Below are positions 33,070-41,781 of a stretch of 64,000 nt of DNA, piece after piece. The position numbers and the translations under genes were made by a program. The DNA comes from Micromonospora vinacea (GTDB lineage: Bacteria; Actinomycetota; Actinomycetes; Mycobacteriales; Micromonosporaceae): positions 5,208,001-5,272,000 of the forward strand of contig NZ_JADOTY010000001.1 in assembly GCF_015751785.1 (NCBI RefSeq). Reading direction: 5' to 3'. The stretch's first letter is position 1, and each line of letters opens with the position of its first letter. Under the pieces are notes generated by a model. The model was not told the DNA's origin and searched no databases. It saw only the letters and a program-made list of their open reading frames with translations.

Positions 33070-34020
33070 GTGGCCTTCGCACTGCGTAAACGCGGCCCAA
33101 AGGCGTTCGAGCGGGCCGCCGACGGCTCGATGACGCTCATCGAGCACGTCCGCGAACTGCGTAACCGGCTGTTCCGCGCGTCCGTGGCGATCCTCGTCGG
33201 GTTCGGCTTCGGTTTCTGGTTGGCCAAGCCGGTGCTGCACCTGCTCCAGCAGCCCTACTGTGACCTGCCGCAGGCCAGATATGTCGACGGCAAGTGCGAG
33301 TTCGTGCAGCTCGGCCCGGCCGACCTGTTCCTGCTCAACCTGAAGGTCGCGCTCTGGGTCGGGTTGATCGTGGCCGCGCCGATCTGGCTGTACCAGCTCT
33401 GGGCGTTCATCGCGCCCGGCCTGCACCGGCACGAGCGGCGCTACGCGTACTTCTTCACCGCCCTCGCCGCGCCGCTGTTCGCGGCCGGTGCGGTGCTGGC
33501 GTACTTCGTCACGGCCAAGGGCCTGGAGTTCCTGCTCAGCATCTCGGACAGCGAGATCAGCACGACACTGGAGATCACCAAGTACATCTCCTTCGTCACC
33601 AACCTGATCCTGTTGTTCGGTGTGGCCTTCGAGTTCCCGCTCGTCGTGCTGATGCTCAACTTCGTGGGCATCGCCAGCGCGAAACGGTTGCTCAGCTGGT
33701 GGCGGGTGGCGATCTTCGTGTTCTTCGCCTTCTCCGCCGTGGTCACCCCCACCCCGGACCCGTTCGGGATGACCGCCCTGGCGATCTGCCTCTCCGCGCT
33801 GTACTTCGGCGCGGTGGGCATCGCCTTCCTCAACGACAAGCGGCGTGGGCGGGGCAAGGAGATCTACGCCGGCATCGACGACGACGAGGTGTCGCCGCTG
33901 GAGTTCGACGCGGACCCGGTCGTGGCTGGGCAGCGGGTCGACTCGGCAGCGCCGATCGGCGTACCCGAACCGGTCGCCCCACCGGCACCGATCGAACGCC
34001 GCTACGACGACATGACCTGA
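33070..34020 (+). CDS. tatC: Sec-independent (Tat) translocase subunit TatC
   Basis: A 316-residue protein from GTG 33070, with six transmembrane segments. Signature parts are MTLIEHVRELRNRLFRA at the cytoplasmic N-terminus (twin-arginine binding), FIAPGLHRHERRYAYFF and VVTPTPDPFGMTALAICL. The C-terminal 50 residues form an acidic/Pro-rich cytoplasmic tail, longer than in Escherichia coli. It recognises Tat signal peptides. The operon is tatA-tatC without tatB, as in other actinobacteria where tatB lies elsewhere. Confidence 0.95.
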   Translation: MAFALRKRGPKAFERAADGSMTLIEHVRELRNRLFRASVAILVGFGFGFWLAKPVLHLLQQPYCDLPQARYVDGKCEFVQLGPADLFLLNLKVALWVGLIVAAPIWLYQLWAFIAPGLHRHERRYAYFFTALAAPLFAAGAVLAYFVTAKGLEFLLSISDSEISTTLEITKYISFVTNLILLFGVAFEFPLVVLMLNFVGIASAKRLLSWWRVAIFVFFAFSAVVTPTPDPFGMTALAICLSALYFGAVGIAFLNDKRRGRGKEIYAGIDDDEVSPLEFDADPVVAGQRVDSAAPIGVPEPVAPPAPIERRYDDMT

Positions 34021-34044
34021 CGGTCGCGCACCACCCGTTCTGCC

Positions 34045-34075
34045 GACGCCGCCCCCATTGACCGGGGGCGGCGTC
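34045..34075 (+). terminator. Hairpin after tatC
   Basis: A perfect 12-bp stem (34045-34056 with 34064-34075) with a 7-base loop begins 24 bases after the tatC stop. Confidence 0.72.
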
Positions 34076-34153
34076 GCTGCATCACCACGCGCGCCGGCAG
34101 CGGAACTGATGGTGACGGCACCTGCCCCTGGTGAACGGCTGGTGTCCGACCGG

Positions 34154-34159
34154 TACGGT
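34154..34159 (+). promoter_or_regulatory. -10 hexamer of the lipid kinase gene, probable leaderless promoter
   Basis: TACGGT is seven bases before the GTG at 34167. It supports that GTG over the ATG at 34131. Confidence 0.5.
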
Positions 34160-34166
34160 GCTGCCC

Positions 34167-35081
34167 GTGACCGCAGACGATCACCTGCCCGGCCCGGTCG
34201 CCGTGCTCGTCAACCCGACCGCCGGCCGGGGACGGCACCGCGCGCTGCTGCCCCGGCTGCTCGACGGGTTGGCCGCCGCCGGCCGGCCGGTCCGGCTGCT
34301 GCCGGCGTCCAGCCCTGCCGAGGCGGAGGCGGCGTGCCGGGCCGCCGTCGCCGAGGGCGCTGGCGCGTTGGTGGCGGTCGGTGGGGACGGCACCGTGCAC
34401 CGGGCGTTGCAGGCCGTCGCCGGCACCGATGTACCGTTCGGGCCGATCCCGGCCGGCACCGGCAACGACTTCGCCCTGGACACCGGCTTTCCGGCCGACC
34501 CCCTCGCGGCGGCGGCGGTGATCGCCGAGGCGGTGCGCGACGGGCGCAGCCAACCGGTCGACCTGGCCCGGATGGTCGCCGTCGACGGCGCCGAGCGTTG
34601 GTACGGGGCGGTCCTCGCGGCCGGGTTCGACGCGATCGTCAACGAGCGGGCCAACCGGATGCGCTGGCCCCGCGGTCCGCGCCGGTACGACCTGGCGATC
34701 CTGGTCGAGTTGGCCCGGCTGCGCCCCCGCCGCTACACGCTGCGCCTCGACGGGGTGTCGCATGACCTGGACGCGGTGCTGGTGGCGGTGGGCAACTGCC
34801 CCACCTACGGCGGTGGGATGCGGATCTGCCCCGACGCGGACCCGACCGACGGGCTGCTCGACGTGGTGGTGGCGGGTCGGGTCAACCGGAGGACCCTGGT
34901 CCGGGTGAAGCCACGCATCTACCAGGGCACCCACGTCAGCCACCCGCTGGTGCGCAGTTTCCGGGCTCGCACCGTGGAGTTGGCAGCCGAGGGCATCACC
35001 TCGTACGCCGACGGGGAACGCTCCCTGGAACTGCCGGTGACGATCAGCGCCGTTCCGGGCGCCCTGCGGCTGCTGCGTTGA
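34167..35081 (+). CDS. Diacylglycerol/lipid kinase (YegS/DgkB-like)
   Basis: A 304-residue kinase. The start at GTG 34167 fits a leaderless promoter. The NAD-kinase-like fold has AVLVNPTAGRGRHR, the nucleotide-binding VAVGGDGTVHRALQAV and GPIPAGTGNDFALDTG. The lipid-binding C-terminal half contains VAVGNCPTYGGGMRICPDADPTDGLLDVVV, of which the GGG loop and DGLLD are family signatures. It should phosphorylate diacylglycerol or a related lipid at the membrane. Its last 38 bases overlap the end of the converging EamA gene. Confidence 0.92.
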   Translation: MTADDHLPGPVAVLVNPTAGRGRHRALLPRLLDGLAAAGRPVRLLPASSPAEAEAACRAAVAEGAGALVAVGGDGTVHRALQAVAGTDVPFGPIPAGTGNDFALDTGFPADPLAAAAVIAEAVRDGRSQPVDLARMVAVDGAERWYGAVLAAGFDAIVNERANRMRWPRGPRRYDLAILVELARLRPRRYTLRLDGVSHDLDAVLVAVGNCPTYGGGMRICPDADPTDGLLDVVVAGRVNRRTLVRVKPRIYQGTHVSHPLVRSFRARTVELAAEGITSYADGERSLELPVTISAVPGALRLLR

Positions 35082-35955
35082 CCCGTACCGCGCCGATGCT
35101 CGCCGCGATGACCAGCACGATGGCGGCGCACTCCAGCACTGTCAGCGCCTGCCGCAGCACCAGCCACCCGGCGAGCGTGGCGACGGCCGGGCCGAGGCTC
35201 ATCAGCACCGCGAAGGTGGCGGTGGGCATCCGCCGCAGCGCCAGCAGCTCCAGGGTGTAGGGCAACCCGGAGGCGAGCACCGCGAGGGCGGTGCCCAGCG
35301 CCAGCACCTGCGGGTCGAGCAGCACCGCGCCGCCGTCGACGATGCCCAGCGGCAGGGTGACCAGCGCGGCGAGGGCCAGCGCCAGGGCCAGCCCGTCCGC
35401 GCCGGGAAAGCGGCCGCCGACCCGGGCGCTCAGCACGATGTACGCGGCCCACATGGCGCCCGCGCCGAAGGCGAAGGCCACTCCGGCGGGGTTCAGCCGG
35501 TCGAAGCCGCCCTGCCCGAGCAGCGCCACCCCGGCCAGCGCGAGCCCCGCCCAGGCCCAACTGGCCAGTCGTCGGGCGGTCAACACCGACAGCGCCAGCG
35601 GGCCGAGCACCTCGAGCGTCACCGTCAGGCCCAGCGGGATGCGTTCGATGGCCTGGTAGAACAGCGAGTTCATGCCGGCCAACGCCAGCCCGAACGCGCC
35701 GGCCGCGAGCCAGGCCGACCGGTCGTGCCCGCGCAGGCGGGGCCGGCACACGACGAGCAGCAGCACCGCCGAGATGGTCAGCCGCAGGGTCACCGCGCCG
35801 GCCACCCCGGTACGCGGGAAGAGCAACGCGGCCACGGCGGAGCCGAACTGCACCGACAGCGCCCCACCGAGCACCAGCCCCACGGCGGCGACACCGCCGC
35901 GCCGGGCCGGTGGCGTGTCGGCCGGCGATGGCGTGGGCAGCAGGGTCTCCGTCAC
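35044..35955 (-). CDS. EamA/RhtA-type exporter
   Basis: A 303-residue protein from GTG 35955. It has ten hydrophobic segments in two EamA repeats (about 20-145 and 155-285), with signatures such as FGLALAGMNSLFYQAIERIPLGLTVTLEVLGP. This stretch is close to RhtA, which exports threonine and homoserine. A TACCGT hexamer (complement of 35963-35968) seven bases upstream of the GTG points to a leaderless start. Another GTG at 35961 is a less likely start. The 3' end overlaps the convergent lipid kinase gene. Confidence 0.88.
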   Translation of the reverse strand: MTETLLPTPSPADTPPARRGGVAAVGLVLGGALSVQFGSAVAALLFPRTGVAGAVTLRLTISAVLLLVVCRPRLRGHDRSAWLAAGAFGLALAGMNSLFYQAIERIPLGLTVTLEVLGPLALSVLTARRLASWAWAGLALAGVALLGQGGFDRLNPAGVAFAFGAGAMWAAYIVLSARVGGRFPGADGLALALALAALVTLPLGIVDGGAVLLDPQVLALGTALAVLASGLPYTLELLALRRMPTATFAVLMSLGPAVATLAGWLVLRQALTVLECAAIVLVIAASIGAVRVNAAAAGRPERR

Positions 35956-35962
35956 GGGCACG

Positions 35963-35968
35963 ACGGTA
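35963..35968 (-). promoter_or_regulatory. -10 hexamer of the EamA gene
   Basis: Read on the minus strand this is TACCGT, seven bases before the GTG at 35955. Confidence 0.45.
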
Positions 35969-36028
35969 GGCGGTCCTCGTCGGCCACTGTGCGGCGGCGT
36001 CCACCGGCGTGGCCGAGGCAACCGCAGG

Positions 36029-36799
36029 TCAGCCGGGCAGGGCGAGGTCGAGCACCGCGCCCAGCCCGTTCTCCCGGCCCGGCTCGGCGGCCGGGAGCAC
36101 CAGCACCGAGCAGCCGGCGGCCACCGCGCCGGCGTCCGCCGGGGTGTCACCGACCATCAGGGTCTGCTCCGGGTCGACGCCCAGCATGCCGCAGGCACGC
36201 CAGAAGATCGCCGGGTCGGGTTTGCAGCGCCCCACCTCGTACGAGAGCACGAACGCGCCGACCAGGTCGGTCAGCCCCCAGGTGTCGAAGTGTGGTCGTA
36301 GGTCGAAGCCGATGTTGCTGACCACTGCCACCGGCACCCCGGCGTCGCGCAGCGCGGTCAGGGTGGCGGCGGTGTCGGCGTACGGTAGCCAGCCCTCGGC
36401 GGTCAGCAGCCGCTCGTAGAGCGCGTCGGCGAAGCCGTCGATGCCGGCGTCGACGGTCTCGGCCAGTCCGGTGTACGCGCCCCGGTGGGCGTGTTGGTAG
36501 AGGTCCCGGTCGGCCCACAGTTCGGCGAGTCGGGGTGGCACCCGCGCCGGAAGTGGCCCGCCGGCCCGGCCGGCGGTCAGCAGTCGGTCGGCCAGCGAGG
36601 TGGCGCGGACCCGGTTCAGGGTGACGCCGCACGCCGCCGCGGCTTCCAGCACCCACCGCTGGGGGTCCTCCACCTGGGCGAGGGTGCCGTGGAAGTCGAA
36701 GAGCACCGCTTTGACAGGGCGTCGGGACGCCCGGCGGGCGGCGGGCGCCTCGGCGGTGCCCGGCGGACTGGTCTGGGGCGGTTCGGCATGGTCCGGCAC
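36029..36799 (-). CDS. HAD-superfamily hydrolase (haloacid dehalogenase-like)
   Basis: A 256-residue protein from GTG 36799. About 25 residues of Pro/Ala-rich sequence precede motif I, VKAVLFDFHGTLAQ, where the usual DxDGT is DFHGT with Phe-His between the Asp and Gly-Thr. The second motif-I Asp, normally the general acid/base, is therefore replaced by His. Motif II is VAVVSNIGFDL, motif III is the Lys in VGRCKPDPAIF and motif IV is LMVGDTPADAGA. The replacement could change or weaken phosphatase activity. A TAGGGT hexamer (complement of 36807-36812) is seven bases upstream. It is divergent from helY. Confidence 0.85.
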   Translation of the reverse strand: MPDHAEPPQTSPPGTAEAPAARRASRRPVKAVLFDFHGTLAQVEDPQRWVLEAAAACGVTLNRVRATSLADRLLTAGRAGGPLPARVPPRLAELWADRDLYQHAHRGAYTGLAETVDAGIDGFADALYERLLTAEGWLPYADTAATLTALRDAGVPVAVVSNIGFDLRPHFDTWGLTDLVGAFVLSYEVGRCKPDPAIFWRACGMLGVDPEQTLMVGDTPADAGAVAAGCSVLVLPAAEPGRENGLGAVLDLALPG

Positions 36800-36806
36800 G
36801 CCGTGC

Positions 36807-36812
36807 ACCCTA
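36807..36812 (-). promoter_or_regulatory. -10 hexamer of the HAD hydrolase gene
   Basis: Read on the minus strand this is TAGGGT, seven bases before the GTG at 36799. The facing helY promoter lies only about 60 bases away. Confidence 0.45.
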
Positions 36813-36872
36813 CCGACCGCCTCCGACCGCACCGCCGGACGGCCTTGTGCGGTGACGTGACTCGGCACGCAC

Positions 36873-36878
36873 TAATCT
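36873..36878 (+). promoter_or_regulatory. -10 hexamer for helY, probable leaderless promoter
   Basis: TAATCT precedes the ATG at 36886 by seven bases. Confidence 0.5.
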
Positions 36879-36885
36879 TGGAGCC

Positions 36886-39687
36886 ATGTCGAGCCCCGCC
36901 GAGCGGTACGCAGCGGCGCGCCGCAAGGCCGCACAAGCCGCACAGTTTCCGGCGCTGGACGAGTTCGCGCTCGAGTTGGGGTTCGACCTCGACGACTTCC
37001 AGCGGGAGGCGTGTCAGTCGCTGGAGCGGGGCAGCGGTGTGCTGGTCTGCGCTCCCACCGGCGCGGGTAAGACGGTGGTCGGGGAGTTCGCCGTCCACCT
37101 GGCGTTGCGCGGGCGGCCCGACGACCCGGCGCCCGCCGCCGACGCGACGACCCCACCGGCCCGGCGCAAGTGCTTCTACACCACGCCGATCAAGGCGTTG
37201 TCCAACCAGAAGTACCACGACCTGGTCGCCCGGTACGGTGCCGAGCAGGTCGGCCTGCTGACCGGCGACAACGCGATCAACGGCGACGCGCCGGTGGTGG
37301 TGATGACCACCGAGGTGCTGCGCAACATGCTCTACGCGGGCTCCAGCACCCTCCAGGGCCTCGCGTACGTGGTGATGGACGAGGTGCACTACCTGGCCGA
37401 CCGGTTCCGCGGCGGGGTGTGGGAAGAGGTGATCATTCACCTGCCCGCCTCGGTCACCCTGGTCTCGTTGTCGGCGACCGTCTCCAACGCCGAGGAGTTC
37501 GCCGACTGGCTGGTCACCGTGCGCGGCGAGACCGCCGTGGTGGTCAGCGAGCACCGGCCGGTGCCGTTGTGGCAGCACATGCTGGTCGGCAAGCGGATGT
37601 TCGACCTGTTCCACGACGCCGACGCCGCCCGCAAGCACGACGTGCACCCGGAGCTGCTGCGGTACACCCGGGACACCGTGCGTCGCCTGGAGTTGGGGGA
37701 GGGGCGCAGCGCAGGCCCCGGTGCCGGCCGGCGTGGCCCGCGCTGGCGTGGCCCGATGCGCCCGGACATCGTCGACCGACTGGACCGGGAGGGTCTGCTA
37801 CCGGCGATCCTGTTCATCTTCAGTCGGGCCGGGTGCGCCGCCGCCGTTCAGCAGTGTCTCGCCGCCGGGCTGCGGCTCACCTCGGCGGAGGAGCGGGCCG
37901 AGATCCGTCGGGTCGTCGAGTCCCGGGTCACCGCCATTCCGGGCGAGGACCTGTCGGTCCTGGGCTACTGGGAGTGGCTGGACGGCCTGGAACGCGGTCT
38001 GGCCGCCCACCACGCCGGCATGCTGCCGGTGTTCAAGGAGATCGTCGAGGAGCTGTTCGTCCGCGGCCTGGTCAAGGCGGTCTTCGCCACCGAGACGCTG
38101 GCGTTGGGCATCAACATGCCGGCCCGCTGCGTGGTCCTGGAACGGCTGGTCAAGTACAACGGCGAGGCGCACGTCGACCTGACCCCGGGGGAGTACACGC
38201 AGCTCACCGGGCGCGCCGGTCGCCGTGGCATCGACGTGGAGGGGCACGCCGTGGTGGTGTGGTCCCCGGAGACCGACCCACGGCACGTCGCGGGGCTCGC
38301 GTCCACCCGCACCTACCCGCTGCGTTCCAGCTTCCGGCCGTCGTACAACATGGCGGTGAACCTGGTCGGCACGGTCGGCGCGGAGCCGGCCCGGGCTCTG
38401 CTGGAGTCCTCGTTCGCCCAGTTCCAGGCGGACCGGTCGGTGGTCGGCCTGGCCCGGCAGGTGCAGCGCAACACCGAGACCATCGAGGCGTACGGCGTGG
38501 AGGCCGCCTGCCACCACGGCGACTTCGACGAGTACTTCGCGCTGCGGGTGGCGATCGCCGAGCGGGAGAAGGCGATCGCCCGGCAGGGGCAGACCCAGCG
38601 CAAGGCCGCCGCGGTGGCGTCGCTGGAGCGGCTGCGGGTCGGCGATGTGATCCGGGTGCCGTCGGGCCGGCGAGCCGGGCTGGCCGTGGTGCTGGACCCG
38701 GCGACCGGCGGGTTCGGTGAGCCCCGGCCACTGGTGCTCACCCAGGACCGGTGGGCCGGGCGGGTCAGCCCCGGCGACTTCACCACCCCGGCCGAGGTGC
38801 TAGCCCGGATCCGGGTGCCCAAGCACTTCAACCACCGGTCCCCGGGCGCCCGGCGGGACCTGGCCGCCGAGGTCAGCGGCACCGGCCTGGACCGGCATGG
38901 TGGCCGACGCGGGGGCCGCTCCCGCCAGGTGAGCGGCGAGGACCACCGGATCACCCAGCTCCGCACCGAGCTGCGCAACCACCCCTGCCACGCCTGCCCC
39001 GAGCGGGAGGAGCATGCCCGCTGGGCGGAGCGGCGTCGGCGGCTGGAACGCGACACCGAGGAGCTGCGCGAGCGGGTCAGTGGCCGTACGGGCTCCCTCG
39101 CTCGGACGTTCGACCGGATCGTGGCACTGCTGACCGAGCGTGGTTACCTCGCCCACGACGGCGCGGTCACCGACGCCGGTCGGATGCTGGGCCGGATCTG
39201 GACCGAGGCGGACCTGCTGGTCGCCGAGTGTCTGCGCCGGGGGGTGTGGAACGGGTTGTCGCCGGCCGAGTTGGCCGCCGCGGTGTCCGTGGTGGTGTTC
39301 GAGGCGCGTCGTGATGTCGACGAGCGGGCGTCGCTGCCGCGCGGGCCGGTGGCCGACGCGGTGGACGAGACGCTGAAGCTGTGGGGGGAGATCGAGGCCG
39401 ACGAGGCGGCGCGAGGGCTGACCGCGACCCGGGAGCCGGATCTCGGTTTCGCCTGGCCCGTCTACCGGTGGGCGCGGGGCGAGGCGCTGGCCAAGGTGCT
39501 CGGCAGCGGGCACGAGATCGATGGTGAGATGCCCGCCGGTGACTTCGTCCGGTGGGCCCGACAGGTGGTCGACCTGCTCGGTCAGATTGCCGACTCCGGT
39601 GGTGCCACAACGGAGCTGCGCTCGACCGCGCGACAGGCTATAGCGGCCGTCAATCGAGGCGTTCTCGCGTACCACACGTCAGGCTGA
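36886..39687 (+). CDS. helY: Superfamily 2 DEAD/DEAH-box RNA helicase HelY (Mtr4/Ski2-like)
   Basis: A 933-residue helicase. Walker A is APTGAGKT at 56-63, motif Ia region is YTTPIKALSNQKYHDL, motif II is DEVH at 165-168, motif III is LVSLSATVSN and motif VI is QLTGRAGRRGIDVEG. A winged-helix and a helical bundle follow, and the C-terminal 200 residues include the DSHCT-like domain with KLWGEIEADEAARG. Cysteines in HPCHACPEREEHARW are also seen in Mtb HelY. It belongs to the Ski2 group that unwinds structured RNA for exonucleases. Its linkage to pafBC and tat genes matches mycobacteria (Rv2092c). Confidence 0.93.
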   Translation: MSSPAERYAAARRKAAQAAQFPALDEFALELGFDLDDFQREACQSLERGSGVLVCAPTGAGKTVVGEFAVHLALRGRPDDPAPAADATTPPARRKCFYTTPIKALSNQKYHDLVARYGAEQVGLLTGDNAINGDAPVVVMTTEVLRNMLYAGSSTLQGLAYVVMDEVHYLADRFRGGVWEEVIIHLPASVTLVSLSATVSNAEEFADWLVTVRGETAVVVSEHRPVPLWQHMLVGKRMFDLFHDADAARKHDVHPELLRYTRDTVRRLELGEGRSAGPGAGRRGPRWRGPMRPDIVDRLDREGLLPAILFIFSRAGCAAAVQQCLAAGLRLTSAEERAEIRRVVESRVTAIPGEDLSVLGYWEWLDGLERGLAAHHAGMLPVFKEIVEELFVRGLVKAVFATETLALGINMPARCVVLERLVKYNGEAHVDLTPGEYTQLTGRAGRRGIDVEGHAVVVWSPETDPRHVAGLASTRTYPLRSSFRPSYNMAVNLVGTVGAEPARALLESSFAQFQADRSVVGLARQVQRNTETIEAYGVEAACHHGDFDEYFALRVAIAEREKAIARQGQTQRKAAAVASLERLRVGDVIRVPSGRRAGLAVVLDPATGGFGEPRPLVLTQDRWAGRVSPGDFTTPAEVLARIRVPKHFNHRSPGARRDLAAEVSGTGLDRHGGRRGGRSRQVSGEDHRITQLRTELRNHPCHACPEREEHARWAERRRRLERDTEELRERVSGRTGSLARTFDRIVALLTERGYLAHDGAVTDAGRMLGRIWTEADLLVAECLRRGVWNGLSPAELAAAVSVVVFEARRDVDERASLPRGPVADAVDETLKLWGEIEADEAARGLTATREPDLGFAWPVYRWARGEALAKVLGSGHEIDGEMPAGDFVRWARQVVDLLGQIADSGGATTELRSTARQAIAAVNRGVLAYHTSG

Positions 39688-39854
39688 CCACTACGCCCAG
39701 TCATTTTCGGCTGTCGAATCGACGCAGCGGACCGTCACCGCCGCGGCACCCCGCGAATAGCCCGGGGGGGCACTGTTGCGCCTGATCACAGCACCCCTGA
39801 TCATTGCCGAGGCGTCTTGTTGACGCGTCGGTAACGAATGGGGAGAAAGACGCC

Positions 39855-40739
39855 GTGGCGGAGATCAATCACTTTGAGTACGGGTGGATCACGCCCGCCC
39901 TGAGTTACGCGCTGTCCGTGCTCGGTTCGATCCTCGGTCTGGTCTGCGCGGGACGCATCCGTACGGCCCGGACGAACCGTCAGCGGGCGTGGTGGGGTCT
40001 GCTGTCGGCCTGGGCGCTGGGCGGCACCGCCATCTGGGCGATGCACTTCATGGCCATGCTCGGCTTCGCCGTCGAGAACACCCGGATCCGCTACGACGTG
40101 CCGTTGACCGCGGCCAGCACGGCCATCGCCGTGGTGGCGGTCGGTATCGGCCTGGCCATCGTGGGCACCGGTCGGCTGAATCCGGTACGACTGATCGCCG
40201 GCGGCGTCTTCACCGGCGCCGGGGTGGCCTCCATGCACTACACCGGAATGGCCGCCATGCGCCTCAACGGCAGCCTCGGCTACGACACCGTCCGGGTCGT
40301 GCTCTCGGTGGTCATCGCCGTGGTCGCGTCCACCGTCGCGCTGTGGCTCGCGATGACCGTCCGGCGGGGGTTGGCGATCTTCGCCTCCGCGCTGGTCATG
40401 GGGATTGCCGTCAACGGGATGCACTTCACCGGTATGAGCGCCCTGTCGGTGCACCGTCACGAGCGGGCGGGTGAGGTGACCGGCGCCGGGGTGAGCACCC
40501 TGCTGGTGCCGATCGTGCTGGCGGTGCTCTTCGGGGTCGTCGGTCTGCTCTACGCGTTGCTCGCCGCCCCGACCGACGACGACCGGGCCGCCGCCGCGTA
40601 CCTCGACGGGCGCCGGCTCGCGGAACCGGCGCCCTCGACGCCCACGGCCGCTCCCGACCCGGTCGGGTTGCGCGCCCGGTCCACCCTTGGCCAGCCGGGG
40701 ACCCCGTTCCCGTCCCGTCGGGACACGCCGCCGCGCTGA
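39855..40739 (+). CDS. MHYT-domain integral membrane sensor-like protein
   Basis: A 294-residue protein from GTG 39855, with GGGAGAAAG upstream. An ATG at 39804 is a less likely start. Seven hydrophobic segments fill residues 8-235. The three MHYT-type motifs are MHFMAM, MHYTGM and MHFTGM in successive repeats, which are thought to bind copper or sense a gas such as oxygen or NO. The C-terminus is a short Pro-rich tail with no kinase, GGDEF or EAL output domain, unlike most MHYT sensors. It may signal to a separate protein or act as a metal-binding membrane protein. Confidence 0.88.
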   Translation: MAEINHFEYGWITPALSYALSVLGSILGLVCAGRIRTARTNRQRAWWGLLSAWALGGTAIWAMHFMAMLGFAVENTRIRYDVPLTAASTAIAVVAVGIGLAIVGTGRLNPVRLIAGGVFTGAGVASMHYTGMAAMRLNGSLGYDTVRVVLSVVIAVVASTVALWLAMTVRRGLAIFASALVMGIAVNGMHFTGMSALSVHRHERAGEVTGAGVSTLLVPIVLAVLFGVVGLLYALLAAPTDDDRAAAAYLDGRRLAEPAPSTPTAAPDPVGLRARSTLGQPGTPFPSRRDTPPR

Positions 40740-40776
40740 CGACGTGCGGCCGGCCCCGCCTTCCGCGCGGCGCGGA

Positions 40777-41667
40777 TCAGGCCGGCCGGCGGCTGGGGCC
40801 GATGGTGAGGGTGACCAGTAGCCCGGGGTGGTCGGTCGCGCCGTGCATGGGCACCAGTTCGCGACAGCAGAGCGTGATGTCGGTGGTCGCCGTGATGTGT
40901 TGCAGCCGGCCGTCGTCGATCCGCTGATGGCCCGGTGGTGTACAGGACCGCACGTCGGGGTCGTGCCCGGCGCGCAGGTTGAGGTCGCCGCCCAGCACTG
41001 TGGGCTCGTCCCCGGCGTCGCGGCTGATCGTCGGCAGGATGGTGTCGAGCAGGTGGTCGCACTGGGTGAGCGCGATGCGGTAGCCGGTGGCGGACAGGTG
41101 CGTGGTGCAGGCGAGCAGGGCGCCGTCGACGTCGACGCAGAGCCAGGCTCGTTCCTCGGGGTCCGCGAGGTCCTGGGTGGGGTGGGTTCCGGCGTACACG
41201 GTGTGCGGGGTGGCCGACGTCCGCACGTGGGTCAGCAGCCCGATGCCGAACCGTTGGCCGTTGCGGCAGCGGGTGTCGTCGCCGCTCGGGCGGTCGCCGG
41301 CGGCCTGGAACGCGGCCACCACGGTCCGGCCAGGGTGGACGGTTTGGAACACGCCGTGCAGGGCGGACAGGTCGCCCGCGCAGATTTCGTTGAGGGTGAC
41401 CAGGTCGGGTGCCTCGGCGGTGATCACCTCGGCGGCCCTGGCCATTGCTCGTCCGGTGTAGCAGCCGGCGCGGCCACTGTTGCAGAGGTTCAGCTGGAGC
41501 ATCCGCAGGACCGTGGGCTGCGGGGCGTCCGTGGCGTCGGCGATGACGGTCGGCGGCACTGTCGGCCGGGTGGCCGGCAGTGCGGCAGCGGCGAGGAGGC
41601 AGCCCACCGCCAGGGTGCGGCGCAGGAACCGGTACGAACGGGCGGCCACACGGACTCCGGGGTGCAC
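40777..41667 (-). CDS. Secreted endonuclease/exonuclease/phosphatase-family protein
   Basis: A 296-residue protein from GTG 41667. A signal sequence (SYRFLRRTLAVGCLLAAAALPA) is followed by an EEP fold: RMLQLNLCNSG, LVTLNEICAGDL with the catalytic Glu, LACTTHLSATG, TVLGGDLNLRAG with the Asn-containing GDLN motif, and the C-terminal TDHPGLLV with the Asp-His pair. Several cysteines (LCNSGRAGC, CRNG, CTPPG, CCREL) could make disulfides outside the cell. It may be a nuclease or phosphodiesterase. Substrate unknown. Confidence 0.86.
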   Translation of the reverse strand: MHPGVRVAARSYRFLRRTLAVGCLLAAAALPATRPTVPPTVIADATDAPQPTVLRMLQLNLCNSGRAGCYTGRAMARAAEVITAEAPDLVTLNEICAGDLSALHGVFQTVHPGRTVVAAFQAAGDRPSGDDTRCRNGQRFGIGLLTHVRTSATPHTVYAGTHPTQDLADPEERAWLCVDVDGALLACTTHLSATGYRIALTQCDHLLDTILPTISRDAGDEPTVLGGDLNLRAGHDPDVRSCTPPGHQRIDDGRLQHITATTDITLCCRELVPMHGATDHPGLLVTLTIGPSRRPA

Positions 41668-41744
41668 GAGGCGACAGTCATCGCCGAGGTACCAGTGATC
41701 CTACTGGCGGCCGATCGGCGATTGGGATCCAGAGCGGCGGGCCG

Positions 41745-41775
41745 CGAGGGGGCACCCGCGGCGGGTGCCCCCTCG
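41745..41775. terminator. Hairpin downstream of the beta-propeller gene
   Basis: A 13-bp perfect stem (41745-41757 with 41763-41775) has a 5-base loop. It follows the stop of the minus-strand gene that starts at 42720. Confidence 0.72.
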
Positions 41776-41781
41776 GGTCGG

